A stretch of DNA of 64,000 nucleotides from Gammaproteobacteria bacterium (GTDB lineage: Bacteria; Pseudomonadota; Gammaproteobacteria; GCA-001735895). Positions 24,613 through 33,667 of this stretch are shown here, in pieces; within the stretch, counting starts at the first letter, position 1, and each line of letters begins with the position of its first letter. Made by a program: the position numbers and the translations under genes. Where the stretch lies: NCBI GenBank assembly GCA_029862125.1, contig JAOTXY010000005.1, positions 1-64,000 on the forward strand, given 5' to 3'. The notes under the pieces are model-generated. The model was not told where the DNA came from. It worked only from the letters and a program-made list of their open reading frames with translations, and did not search any database.

Positions 24613-25356
24613 TTATAGTTGATTCTTACCCGATTGTTGGGATTCAAACAGTTTCTGTTGAAAATCCAACAGTTTTGATTCTAGAAACCGCTTCTCGTCC
24701 GGGTCGCTGATCGAACCCGATTGTATTAACGCCTGGATTATCGCGATGGCAGATTCAAATTCGTTCATGTCCGCGAGCAGCAGAAAATGGATGTCCCGTG
24801 CCCAATTCGGCATAACCACGCTGGCAGGTTGCAATGCGAGCTTCTCTGCTATGCGCAACGCCAGCTTTAAATCCCCGAGTCGGTGCTTGGCCAGCACGCT
24901 TGCTTCTGCGAGGCGGCGCCAGTGCAACTGTGGGTTATGGTCAAAGGTTCGCTCGATAAAACTCAGTATTAACCTTAATCGCGCCTTGTCATGCGTCTGG
25001 CTGTAGACTCGCGAAGCCAGAAGCATTGGGTACTCCGAGCGGGGATTGATTTCACTGATCTGTTCCAACCAGTCTACGAGTCGATCATAATCGATTCTGC
25101 TATAGCTGAAATGCCGCCCCATCTGGTTGTCATGTAACTGCAGGCGGATCGCGAGCAAATAACCCAGTAGTTGATCCGATCCCATCGAAATACCCCGGTA
25201 GGTCGACGCCTGCAAGGGATTAGTAAGCGGCTGATAGCTGGCCTCGAGTTGTGCCTGGCTGGAGTAGTGAAACAGCAGCTGGCAAAACAGCATCAGCGCG
25301 AATCCCCACAGCAAGGGCCACGGTAATTGCGTAATGGAACGCGCCGCTCGCCGCAT
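24613..25356 (-). CDS. Membrane-anchored helical-repeat protein of unknown function
   Basis: I do not recognise this 247-residue protein as a named family. It has one N-terminal TM segment (PLLWGFALMLFCQLLFHY, about 14-31). An alpha-helical region follows with TPR-like character (YPMLLASRVYSQTHDKARLRLILSFIERTFDHNPQLHWRRLAEASVLAKHRLGDLKLALRIAEKL). It directly abuts the ABC permease gene (25357), so it is probably an accessory subunit of that transporter. The short arginine-rich start (MRRAARS) predicts an N-in anchor with the repeats in the periplasm. Confidence 0.7.
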   Translation of the reverse strand: MRRAARSITQLPWPLLWGFALMLFCQLLFHYSSQAQLEASYQPLTNPLQASTYRGISMGSDQLLGYLLAIRLQLHDNQMGRHFSYSRIDYDRLVDWLEQISEINPRSEYPMLLASRVYSQTHDKARLRLILSFIERTFDHNPQLHWRRLAEASVLAKHRLGDLKLALRIAEKLALQPASVVMPNWARDIHFLLLADMNEFESAIAIIQALIQSGSISDPDEKRFLESKLLDFQQKLFESQQSGKNQL

Positions 25357-26136
25357 CTAAAGACTGAACTCCTTGCGATAAAAATCAACCAGGCAAACGG
25401 CTATCAGAAACAGTGCGTAGATTACGGTGGAATAAAATTGAACTGAAAGCGACTGCAGTAGATCGACATTGCCAAAAAAAACATTATTGTTGGCAAAACT
25501 GTCCAGATCCGGCAGCAGGTATAAAATTGCGCTAAAAATTAAATCCACGAACCGGCTGGTCAGGCTACCGTCCGATAACCTGACCGATTCTTCCAGCATT
25601 TGGGATATCAGGCCTGACAGCCTGGCGAGCAGGTATGTCGCCATCGAAAAGCAAACCGCCAGGGGAATTTTTTCAAGACTTATTATCGTCAGCATGCCCA
25701 ATAGGCCGAGCAGGAAGATTTCAAGCCACAGCGCGCTCGCCCAGTAGAGACCAACCAGCCAGTCACTGTAGAGCGAGATGACCAACAGGACCGGCAGCAC
25801 CAGCCACAGGCACAGGCTGGCGATGACCAACACCTGCGCAGCGACATACTGCCAGCGCGCCAGCGGCATCGTCAGCAGGCGCTCGAACTGTCTGAATTCA
25901 TAGTCCTGGGAGACACTGGTGGTGATTACCAGCAAGGCAAATAATCCAAGCGCGTAGCGCAGAAAATCCGCCACCAGTGCAACCACGATCTGGTTGCTGT
26001 CGATAATCGCAAGCTCGCTAAAAAAACCGCCGACCAGCATCGCCAGTACCGCGAGCACTAATGTCAATAACAGCAGGCGCCGGCTCAGAATTCCCAGCAT
26101 CAGGTATTTAAACAGTGCTATAGTTTGAGCGAACAT
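25357..26136 (-). CDS. ABC-2 type transporter permease
   Basis: The 259-residue protein has about six hydrophobic segments. The cytoplasmic motif SQDYEFRQFERLLTMPLARWQYVAAQVLVI is characteristic of ABC-2 type permeases, where E-R-L-x-x-x-P-x-x-R-x-x-Y contacts the ATPase. It is the likely partner of the ATPase at 23052-23771. The start is uncertain: the track's GTG at 26151 would leave only one base to the divergent kinase gene, so ATG 26136 (MFAQTIALF) was chosen. It is translationally adjacent to the TM/helical-repeat gene downstream. Confidence 0.82.
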   Translation of the reverse strand: MFAQTIALFKYLMLGILSRRLLLLTLVLAVLAMLVGGFFSELAIIDSNQIVVALVADFLRYALGLFALLVITTSVSQDYEFRQFERLLTMPLARWQYVAAQVLVIASLCLWLVLPVLLVISLYSDWLVGLYWASALWLEIFLLGLLGMLTIISLEKIPLAVCFSMATYLLARLSGLISQMLEESVRLSDGSLTSRFVDLIFSAILYLLPDLDSFANNNVFFGNVDLLQSLSVQFYSTVIYALFLIAVCLVDFYRKEFSL

Positions 26137-26152
26137 TCGAGTTTTTGGCACC

Positions 26153-27832
26153 TTGATTAGAATAAATTCCCTACTGCAATTCGGTCAGCAAATCCTGGCA
26201 TCGACGTTGCTCACCTACCATATTTTGATCTGGGTGGTCGACGATAGCCAGTTGGAATTTGCGTTATCGTTCATATTGTATGGCCTATTCCTGCTCTGGC
26301 AACCTCTGTGGAATAAAGAAACTGTAGTCGATAAAAAGCGAATTGCATTCCTCGCGCTCGTATTTATCAGCATCACCTATGCCTTCCCAAATGAATCGCT
26401 GGTTTTCTTCGGCTTGATACTGTCTGGGCTAATCGGCAGTCGCCTGCTCGGCCAGACCGCATTCCGCTCTTTCGACCTGCTGGCACTGCTGATCATTATT
26501 CTCGAAATGGCGATCGGGGTTGTGCCAGCAACGTTCGAGCAGATCAAATTACCCGCGCTATTTGCCGATTACATGCAGACCATTATATTGATCCCGGTGT
26601 TGTTGTTTTACTTTGCGCCCAATCCCGATCATCAGAAGCAGGGACGCAGCCAGGTCGACTTGATGCACGGATTGCTTGCAGCAACCCTGCTGTTTATCGT
26701 GTTGCTCGGCGGCATCGTCATCAACCTGCTTTACGGCGTGGATTATATCGACGGCCTGTTATTGACCGTGTTCATCGTTTCTACCCTGACCATCGGCATC
26801 AGCTGGTTCTGGAACCCCGGGGTGGGTTATTCCGGTATCGGCGTGTTATGGAATCGTTACGCGATGACCATCGGCGGGCCATTTGAAAGCTGGATTAACA
26901 AGCTGACCACGCTAATCGAGGAACGTTACCTGACGCCTGGCGAGTATCTCGAGGCCGCCTGTGAAAACCTGGTCGAGAACGAGTGGTTGAACGCTATCGA
27001 ATGGCATTTCGAAAATTTCAAAGTCAGCGCCGGGGAAAAAACCGGTACCCGTCTCGAGCACCCACTGACGAAAAACCTGAACGTGGTGCTGTATTTCAAG
27101 GCTGACCCCGGGACCGCGCTGGAACAGCATACGATCCTGTTGATACGCATGGCTTACCAGTTTTACCTGGCCAAGCTGAACCAGGAAAAAATACGCGCAC
27201 AGGAACATTTTGCAACCATTCATCACACCGGCGCCCGGCTCACCCACGATATCAAGAATATTCTACAATCCATCAAGACGTCGATCGATATTCTCGCCAT
27301 GGACAAGGATTCTCAGAATTCGCAGCAATTATTGCAAGCCAACCTGAAACAGATCGGGACGCGCCTGGAAAACACGCTGAATAAGCTAAAGGCGCCAAAA
27401 CTCGACACCCAGGTCAGCCTGGTCGATTGCCACAAGTGGATTAAGCGCATCGGCAAGCAACATAACGCGAATGAACGTATGCACTTTCACAGCGACATCG
27501 ACAACAACGTGACTTTACCGATCGATTTGTTTGACAGTGTCGCTGAAAACCTGATCAATAATGCGCTCAAGAAAACATCGGCGAAACGAATCGATGTGCG
27601 CCTGTTATCGAACAGTGATGTCATTATATTGTCAGTTTGCGACGACGGCGATGCGATTTCAGCGGAGATTGAAAAGAACCTGTTTGCACAACCGGTTTCG
27701 TCCGGCAGCGGCATGGGTATCGGCCTGTACCAGTCGGCAATCATGGCGCTTGCGTTTAACTACGAACTCGAACTAAGCCAGAACGAACGCGGCCGCGTCT
27801 GCTTTAACCTGTTCCAGAACCTGGCGGAATAA
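26153..27832 (+). CDS. Membrane histidine kinase (PilS/PrsK-like architecture)
   Basis: The 559-residue protein has about seven TM segments in its first 235 residues. A GAF-like region follows (TTLIEERYLTPGEYLEAACENLVENEWLNAIEW), then a histidine box ARLTHDIKNILQSIKTSID with His365. The ATPase part has the N box FDSVAENLINNALKK, a degenerate G1 VCDDGDAI and G2 SGSGMGIGLYQS. The membrane-GAF-kinase order recalls the PrsK kinases paired with PrsR-type sigma54 regulators, and functionally PilS. The likely partner is the regulator at 41997-43391 on the far side of the pilus cluster. The TTG start lacks a convincing ribosome binding site and may be further downstream. Confidence 0.83.
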   Translation: MIRINSLLQFGQQILASTLLTYHILIWVVDDSQLEFALSFILYGLFLLWQPLWNKETVVDKKRIAFLALVFISITYAFPNESLVFFGLILSGLIGSRLLGQTAFRSFDLLALLIIILEMAIGVVPATFEQIKLPALFADYMQTIILIPVLLFYFAPNPDHQKQGRSQVDLMHGLLAATLLFIVLLGGIVINLLYGVDYIDGLLLTVFIVSTLTIGISWFWNPGVGYSGIGVLWNRYAMTIGGPFESWINKLTTLIEERYLTPGEYLEAACENLVENEWLNAIEWHFENFKVSAGEKTGTRLEHPLTKNLNVVLYFKADPGTALEQHTILLIRMAYQFYLAKLNQEKIRAQEHFATIHHTGARLTHDIKNILQSIKTSIDILAMDKDSQNSQQLLQANLKQIGTRLENTLNKLKAPKLDTQVSLVDCHKWIKRIGKQHNANERMHFHSDIDNNVTLPIDLFDSVAENLINNALKKTSAKRIDVRLLSNSDVIILSVCDDGDAISAEIEKNLFAQPVSSGSGMGIGLYQSAIMALAFNYELELSQNERGRVCFNLFQNLAE

Positions 27833-27834
27833 AC

Positions 27835-28695
27835 TTAAGGGAGTTGTCCTGCTTCGATCATCTTCGAGTAGAGCACGTTGGTTGAAATCCATCTGACTCG
27901 GTCATCATATTCAGCGCCTGACACGTCGCTGTTGGTCGAAAAAGTATAGACGAAGTCGTTGGTTCCATCGTTAAAATCATCCTGGTTTTCAGACTGGATA
28001 TTGGAAGCGACTAGACCGATGTCTTTACCGGTGGAAATCACCACGACGGCGACATTGGTGACTACATTGTTTGCGCTAACACCGGCACAGTTGGTATCGG
28101 TCGCAGACGAATTATCGCTGTCATCACAAACAACAAGATTTGGAGTCACATTAGACAAGCCTTCCTCGCCGATTCCGTCCGGTGAAACCAGGTCGTCTGC
28201 TTCTCCGGTCAAGGGATCAGCGTCGACACCTCCACCTGTGTCGTTCCGATTGATGTTAGACACATGGTAACGGTAGGGCTCACCCCAGGGGTCTAGCAGG
28301 CGACCGAGGGAATCGAAATCCCCGTTTATGCCAAGCGTTCCCGCCGGCACAAAACCCGAGAAACCCTTGCAACTATCAGGCAAAGTGTCATTCCCAGCAA
28401 CACTGGTTGCATTAATAATCTCGTCATCGAAATCCTCCTCGCCATTGAGAGTGCCCGGGGTACCCGTGCCGTTGACATCACCCGAGCTATCGGGGCAGGG
28501 CAGCCGTCTGTTGACCTGGGCAAAACCAATCAGGTGCTCGATGATCTGGTCCATTTCGATTTGAAGCTGGCGATACTGTTTCAATTCCTGCTGCACAGGG
28601 TACAAAGCCACCGTGTAACCAAGCAGTATCGCGACAATCAGCAACACGATCGCAACTTCAATCAGGGTGAATCCATGTTGGTCAGCAGTTTTCAT
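27835..28695 (-). CDS. Large prepilin-like protein of the second pilus system
   Basis: The 286-residue protein begins with a prepilin signal QHGFTLIEVAIVLLIVAILLGYTVALYPVQQELKQYRQLQIEMDQIIEHLIGFAQVNRRLPCPDSSGD. Glycine precedes Phe +1, and Glu is at +5. The RLPCPD block and GTLGINGDFDSLGRLLDPWGEPYRYHVS suggest a conserved globular fold with cysteines and Asp/Asn-rich loops that could bind calcium. It is the last gene of the long operon, five bp after the 777-residue PilX-like gene. It ends head to head with the histidine kinase gene, two bp apart. Confidence 0.82.
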   Translation of the reverse strand: MKTADQHGFTLIEVAIVLLIVAILLGYTVALYPVQQELKQYRQLQIEMDQIIEHLIGFAQVNRRLPCPDSSGDVNGTGTPGTLNGEEDFDDEIINATSVAGNDTLPDSCKGFSGFVPAGTLGINGDFDSLGRLLDPWGEPYRYHVSNINRNDTGGGVDADPLTGEADDLVSPDGIGEEGLSNVTPNLVVCDDSDNSSATDTNCAGVSANNVVTNVAVVVISTGKDIGLVASNIQSENQDDFNDGTNDFVYTFSTNSDVSGAEYDDRVRWISTNVLYSKMIEAGQLP

Positions 28696-28700
28696 GAATC

Positions 28701-31034
28701 TTAGGTATCGTCCAGTATCAACATGGCATCATCCCCATCATTGGGATGCGCAGCAAAAACATCATCTAACGGCGTCAAATTCTCGCCTTCAAAGATGGTC
28801 AATAGATCGCCGACATTTGCTGGAATCCTGCCCGCGCCCACCAGCAATGAAGCCTTGTTGTTGGTTTCCCCGGTGTAATCGTCGGTTACCGTTAGGCATG
28901 GAGGGGTAGTGCCGCAGTCTGGCGGAGAAGATAGTGATCCAGGCTGGTAATCGGCCGCGTATGCCATCAGCAGGGAATCGTTCCAGTTGTTCAGCCTTAC
29001 CCACAAGGGTAGTTCAGGATAATAATCGGCCGTGATATCCAACTGGTTCAAGGTTGCCGTAAAATTCAGGGTTGGCGTACAGTAGAAGCTGCCGGCATCC
29101 GGGTTAGAATTCCAGAAAGTATTAAATGTAGTTCCAACATTCCTATCCTCCTCACAAAACACCGTAATATTGAAAAAGTTGATGGGATCGGCAAAACTCG
29201 AAGCGACATCGACTGCCAGATCGGTAACCGGTTCAAGCCCAGGTGTCAGCAAACTACCGGTTACCGGATCAATCTGGGATGCGGGATTGAGCAAAGCCTG
29301 AAATCGTGCATTGGCACCAACTGTTGGGGCGACTGGTGGATTGATAGTCGGCGGATTGTTCAAATAGGTCAGGCCAACCTGGAACCGGGCATCCATATGA
29401 TGCAGGAGTACAACCATTCTTATCTGGATATCAGCATGAACGGCCCAGTCGGTATAGGGTTCAAAAAAAGTATTGGTCGGGTCTCTGGCGCAATCTGTTT
29501 CAGCCGTCGCCGGTGCATTGCACAATTGCCAGCCATTCGCTGCAAGTTCATCCCAGAAATATCGAAACTCCATGTAACCTATCCTGATTTTAATATTTTC
29601 ATGATTGGTCCAGGCGGTAAAGGGTTCAAAAGCGAAAGTTCCAGGGTTTTTGGCACAATCGGTTATATTCGTCGCCGGGAGTTCACACAATTGCCAGCCA
29701 TCTTCCGGTTCAGGACAGGAAGCACAACCGTCCCATAAATACACCTGTTGACTAAATCCGCTAGTGCCATCGGCAATATCTCCAATGTTAGCCCCATCGG
29801 TAACAATGACGTCGCTATCGCTGATTAAGGTGCCGAGATCGTCCGTGGACAGATTGGCTGACGTATCGAAGGTTTCCTGCTTGAAAGACAGGTTAGATCT
29901 CGGAATAGTGAGATTTTGCGCGCCGACAAATAATCCATCGAAAGCGCTAATGTAAGTTGGGTCAAAAGGATCTGCAGTGTCAGAAAGACCGGTGAAATCG
30001 AGCAGATAGTCAACCGACAGATCGGTAATCACTGTATGCGAATCATGGTCGGTAAAATAATTTAGAAAGGGTACCCGCCCCACCGTATTGCCAGGCAATA
30101 CATCATAAACGTTCAGATCCGTGATATCGGCATAGGCGTTCATCCATGGATAGCGATAATCATTGACTACCGCGAGCCAGATAGTTTGCTGGTAATCATC
30201 GATCGCGGCGCGGTAAGCCTCCAGCACAGCCCTTTCCGCTATCGCACTGACTTCCTCGGCGGTCACCAGGATAAACTGGTCGTTGACATTATCACTAACC
30301 TGGTAACCGTTACCCCCCAGCACAAATCCATCCACGGCGCCCCCCTGGGTCACCGTCGCGTTGTCCTCCGTGCCGGCAACCAGGTCGAGATAGTTGACCG
30401 GATTGATAATGCCTGGTTCGGTATCCGCAGTGGTATCGAACGGGTCTTCGATGCCGGTACTGCGGTCCTGCGCGGTTCCATTGCGATCGATGGCGGCGCC
30501 AGGGGCGATAATTACCGCGGCGATGCCATAATTGATCAGGCTATCGGGATTGGAACCGTCATACATAACATTTCCCCCGGGGGCTCTGACCGTCAAGGTT
30601 CCCGAGGTATCGCTGTTGACAATGGTGCTGGTGTTGGTGGCAAAAGTGCTTGATACCGTGTACCAGAGACGCTGGCCATCGGCATCCCGGAGATCGTTGA
30701 GACCCAGCGCGGGTTCAGCCCACGGAAACCGGCCAACGTCGTCACAATCACCAAAGGTTGTATTAGAGCTCCCGTCGTTATCCGTATCCGCGCAGGGCAA
30801 ACGCCCTGGTCCCCCGGTGCCGCCACTGATTACCGGGTAGTTGTAGGCATATTGCAGCAAAGCTCGCTTGGCTTCCACGAGCACACGCTTGTTATGCAGG
30901 TATCGCTCTTGCTCCGCATCCTGCCTGGCTTGCTGGGTAAATCCGACAACCACGACCCCGCTGAGCCCCATGAACGCCAGCACCGCTAGCAATAGTGCAT
31001 AGCCGGACTGATTCCTGAGACGGCACGTTTTCAT
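28701..31034 (-). CDS. Very large PilX-like pilus component with internal cysteine repeat
   Basis: The 777-residue protein has a single N-terminal hydrophobic segment in a prepilin-like context (NQSGYALLLAVLAFMGLSGVVVVGFTQQARQDAEQERYLHNKRVLVEAKRALLQYA). It follows the PilX pattern without Glu +5. The remainder is predicted extracellular and rich in Asp, Asn and Thr. Two similar copies of about 45 residues occur at about 443-481 and 496-541: GWQLCELPATNITDC...FEPFTAW and GWQLCNAPATAETDC...FEPYTDW. PilX proteins are usually under 200 residues, so this may be a tip or adhesin-like minor pilin. It follows the MshK/PilP-like gene by two bp. Function unproven. Confidence 0.72.
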   Translation of the reverse strand: MKTCRLRNQSGYALLLAVLAFMGLSGVVVVGFTQQARQDAEQERYLHNKRVLVEAKRALLQYAYNYPVISGGTGGPGRLPCADTDNDGSSNTTFGDCDDVGRFPWAEPALGLNDLRDADGQRLWYTVSSTFATNTSTIVNSDTSGTLTVRAPGGNVMYDGSNPDSLINYGIAAVIIAPGAAIDRNGTAQDRSTGIEDPFDTTADTEPGIINPVNYLDLVAGTEDNATVTQGGAVDGFVLGGNGYQVSDNVNDQFILVTAEEVSAIAERAVLEAYRAAIDDYQQTIWLAVVNDYRYPWMNAYADITDLNVYDVLPGNTVGRVPFLNYFTDHDSHTVITDLSVDYLLDFTGLSDTADPFDPTYISAFDGLFVGAQNLTIPRSNLSFKQETFDTSANLSTDDLGTLISDSDVIVTDGANIGDIADGTSGFSQQVYLWDGCASCPEPEDGWQLCELPATNITDCAKNPGTFAFEPFTAWTNHENIKIRIGYMEFRYFWDELAANGWQLCNAPATAETDCARDPTNTFFEPYTDWAVHADIQIRMVVLLHHMDARFQVGLTYLNNPPTINPPVAPTVGANARFQALLNPASQIDPVTGSLLTPGLEPVTDLAVDVASSFADPINFFNITVFCEEDRNVGTTFNTFWNSNPDAGSFYCTPTLNFTATLNQLDITADYYPELPLWVRLNNWNDSLLMAYAADYQPGSLSSPPDCGTTPPCLTVTDDYTGETNNKASLLVGAGRIPANVGDLLTIFEGENLTPLDDVFAAHPNDGDDAMLILDDT
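29410..29706 (-). repeat. Internal duplicated segment in the PilX-like gene
   Basis: Two coding copies about 162 bp apart encode GWQLCxxPAT-x3-DCAx-(D/N)P-x-x-x-FEP(F/Y)TxW-x-x-H. The copies are diverged, with the cysteines kept in register. That suggests an ancient duplication of a small disulfide-bearing motif. Confidence 0.75.
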
Positions 31035-31036
31035 AA

Positions 31037-31483
31037 CTAGCCTCCAACAGCTGCCAGGTAACTGACCTCGAGAGTCTCGCCGCTGGTAGCATAGTAATTT
31101 TTACCGTCCGGCGCGGTAATCCTGACCCTGATTTCGTCGCCGACCATGACCTTGATCTTGCTCCTGTCTTCGAGTTCTGCGCCATCTTCGTAAGCAGTCG
31201 AGTTGATCCAGACGGTATGTGGCCCGTCTCGTGAAATGGTGATACCGGAAACCTTGTATTGGCGGGTTACTGCCTCCTGATACAATTGCTGTACTGGAAC
31301 CTCGATCGTGTCTTCGACCACAACCTTTGGCTTGGTGTTCCCGTAACGGTTCGAATCGATAAGTTCACGTTCTTGCGGGGTCGTGAACAGTGTCGATAAC
31401 TCGGCTGCGGCCGCATGACTCCCGGTTAATAGTAAAACCTGGAATCCGATAACTACCTTGATTGTTACACGACTACTTGGCAT
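31037..31483 (-). CDS. Periplasmic MshK/PilP/GspC-like component
   Basis: The 148-residue protein has a signal or anchor sequence (VVIGFQVLLLTGSHAAAA). LSTLFTTPQERELIDSNRYG follows, then a small beta domain with YKVSGITISRDGPHTVWINSTAYEDG. The domain is similar in layout to the C-terminal HR-like domains of PilP, MshK and GspB/C that bridge inner-membrane assembly proteins and the secretin. Assignment is by domain style and position directly after the PilO-like gene (11-bp overlap), so it is moderately confident. Confidence 0.62.
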   Translation of the reverse strand: MPSSRVTIKVVIGFQVLLLTGSHAAAAELSTLFTTPQERELIDSNRYGNTKPKVVVEDTIEVPVQQLYQEAVTRQYKVSGITISRDGPHTVWINSTAYEDGAELEDRSKIKVMVGDEIRVRITAPDGKNYYATSGETLEVSYLAAVGG

Positions 31484-32069
31484 CGATTGTCACCCAACGG
31501 ATAGTGCATCTTGTGCGCAGATTCGGTTTTTGGGTGTCCAGCGAGCGACCGATAGGGGTACTACGGGTCATCGAACAACTATCCACCGTGAACAGGCTTC
31601 TTATCGACTGACGCAAAACTTCCAGCAATGCAAATAAGTCTTCTTCGTGCAGCATACCGATCGACAATTCCATGGGTGAACTCTTCACCACCACATCGCG
31701 CTTGACTTTGAAGTCCGGACGCTTGAAATTTTCCTGCGGTTGCAGATTATAGGTCAGGGTCGGCAGACGCAGCTCCCGGTTGGCGGACTGGAGGCTTTCA
31801 ATCCAGCTTAGTCGGCGCTCCTTGCCTACCAGTCCGGAAGCCTTGTATTCGTTGTAGAGGTTACGGAACTGCTCAATCAATTCGAGATCTCTGACTAAAT
31901 TACTGTAGCGCTTATGGGTTGCACGTAGCTCGCCAACTGCCTTGTTATAGTCTTTCTGTTGCGCGGACTCATATTGGTAGCCAGCGACTATCAGGGCCGC
32001 AGACACCAGAATCGCCACGCCAAGCATAATCAGTGGCCGTATCAGGTAGCGCCAATCAATCTTACTCAC
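31473..32069 (-). CDS. PilO/MshJ-like inner-membrane assembly protein
   Basis: The 198-residue protein has one N-terminal TM segment (LIRPLIMLGVAILVSAALIVAGYQYE). A coiled-coil stretch follows (KDYNKAVGELRATHKRYSNLVRDLELIEQF), then a small alpha/beta region, the PilO/GspM layout. The start was moved to GTG 32069: GGGAGGT lies eight bases upstream, while the track start at 32102 lies deeper inside the previous gene. It overlaps the upstream fused PilM/N gene by 8 bp and the downstream gene by 11 bp. Confidence 0.72.
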   Translation of the reverse strand: MSKIDWRYLIRPLIMLGVAILVSAALIVAGYQYESAQQKDYNKAVGELRATHKRYSNLVRDLELIEQFRNLYNEYKASGLVGKERRLSWIESLQSANRELRLPTLTYNLQPQENFKRPDFKVKRDVVVKSSPMELSIGMLHEEDLFALLEVLRQSIRSLFTVDSCSMTRSTPIGRSLDTQKPNLRTRCTIRWVTIDAK

Positions 32070-33657
32070 TCTTAGGCACCTCCCTGACGACACGAAAACC
32101 AAGCTGGGCCACTAAGTTTCGGTTTTTACTCGCGGTACCTGCATCGCCAGTCAGACGATTGGTGGACTCAATGTTTAGCGGGCGCTTGGTAATTTGCACC
32201 GAATAATACTTACCCGATTCAGCCATCGTCTTTTCGAGATCGTCAACGGCACTGAGCACATAGCGATAATTGCCGTCAAAGTTGAGGAATTCGCCCTCAA
32301 CCTGGGCAATTTCAAAATACCCTTTCTTGGGCTTGGGAGCGTTCTTGTCCTGGTTCCTGTTGCGCTTAGGCCTCTTGGGCTTGACCCAGTCAACATCGTT
32401 AATACCGGTACTGCTCGAGTAGTTGGAAACAAACCAGTCGACCTTCTTGATGCGGATATCAGGAAAAATACTGACATCGTTACTGATCAAAGCCAGTAGT
32501 TCCTCCGGGTCACGCAGGTATCGTTTCTCGAGGGAATCCACGGTTTGCACAATATTCTGCATGCCAAGGGTCGAGGTAGCAGCGTCGACGCGATTCTCGC
32601 TAAGCTGATTAAACTTGGCCTTGTATTTCTGTTCAATCAGCGTGGTATCAGCGATGGTATCCCGGTAGAGAAATCCCTTGATCCCACTGGTCAATGCTAT
32701 CCCCAGGCCAAGCGCAATCAACGCGATACTGGCAGCGCGCAACCCCAGGCCAGCCTGGTGATGTCGAAAGATGCGACGCTCACTCGGCCTGGCATAATGG
32801 TTGAGCACCATTTTCTTGCTCGCCAGGTAGCAATAGAGTCCCGAGCTGAAGTCCTGCTCGTCCTCAACGTCAATTTTTTCACGTTCCAGTAGCTGGTTGA
32901 TTTCATAGATCTTGAAATCGAAATAACTTTCCTGTTCACAGCGCGCCGTCAGTTTATCGAAATGTCGCTTGTCGGTCAGGATGTGGACCGCCACGGTTTG
33001 CGAGCGTTCGACAATACGCTGGCTAATCAGGTAACGTTGTGTCGATTCGACATCGCGTAACACGTCGGAGGCATAATCACCCTGGTAAAAGCTCGCAATC
33101 GGCACCAGGCGACTCAGCACCAGTTTGCCATCGACGAAGACCGATTGGCGCAGGTTGCTGGGTACCTGCTGGCTTACCAGTATGACCGCCCTGTGTTCAG
33201 ACTTCAGTTCCTTGATATAATTTTCGGATAATAACGGTAAGCTGATGATGCCCGACAACGGCGTTCGAGTTTCTTCAACAATGTTCAACCAGGGCTCAAG
33301 TAACGATTGATTGGTAAGACCAATCATTAGTAACTTTTCTTCCTTGCGATCTTTCTTTTCCACCGACTGTGAAATCGCAAACCGGTACTCTGAAGTTCGG
33401 AAATACTTGGCAAAGTTACGCTTGAGGATAGCCTGCCTGTCGGAACCGCGTAACAAGGGAACTTTTATCTGGCGGAATTCTTCTTCAATCAAGTCTACCA
33501 AAAGGCGCACCGGCTCATTGTCGAACGAGCGTAAGTAAGAACTGAACAAGTCCAGTCCCTGGTCATCGGGTTCGAAGTAAACACTACTCATTAATTGATG
33601 GCCGGACCACTCCTGCGCGACCATTCTGTAACCCGTAAAATATAGAACTCTTCTCAT
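32062..33657 (-). CDS. Fused PilM/PilN-like (MshI-like) inner-membrane protein
   Basis: The 531-residue protein has a long cytoplasmic N-terminal part of about 300 residues, in the place of PilM/GspL. One TM segment (LRAASIALIALGLGIALTSGI, about 306-326) follows, then a periplasmic PilN-like part (LIEQKYKAKFNQLSENRVDAATSTLGMQNIVQTVDSLEKRY...YFEIAQVEGEFLNFDGNYRYVLSAVDDLEKTM). The cytoplasmic half does not show clear actin-fold nucleotide motifs, so homology to PilM is inferred from position and size. The start was moved from 33708 to ATG 33657 (MRRVLYFTG), which clears the end of the platform gene at 33668. Confidence 0.65.
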   Translation of the reverse strand: MRRVLYFTGYRMVAQEWSGHQLMSSVYFEPDDQGLDLFSSYLRSFDNEPVRLLVDLIEEEFRQIKVPLLRGSDRQAILKRNFAKYFRTSEYRFAISQSVEKKDRKEEKLLMIGLTNQSLLEPWLNIVEETRTPLSGIISLPLLSENYIKELKSEHRAVILVSQQVPSNLRQSVFVDGKLVLSRLVPIASFYQGDYASDVLRDVESTQRYLISQRIVERSQTVAVHILTDKRHFDKLTARCEQESYFDFKIYEINQLLEREKIDVEDEQDFSSGLYCYLASKKMVLNHYARPSERRIFRHHQAGLGLRAASIALIALGLGIALTSGIKGFLYRDTIADTTLIEQKYKAKFNQLSENRVDAATSTLGMQNIVQTVDSLEKRYLRDPEELLALISNDVSIFPDIRIKKVDWFVSNYSSSTGINDVDWVKPKRPKRNRNQDKNAPKPKKGYFEIAQVEGEFLNFDGNYRYVLSAVDDLEKTMAESGKYYSVQITKRPLNIESTNRLTGDAGTASKNRNLVAQLGFRVVREVPKSE

Positions 33658-33667
33658 ATCAATTCCG

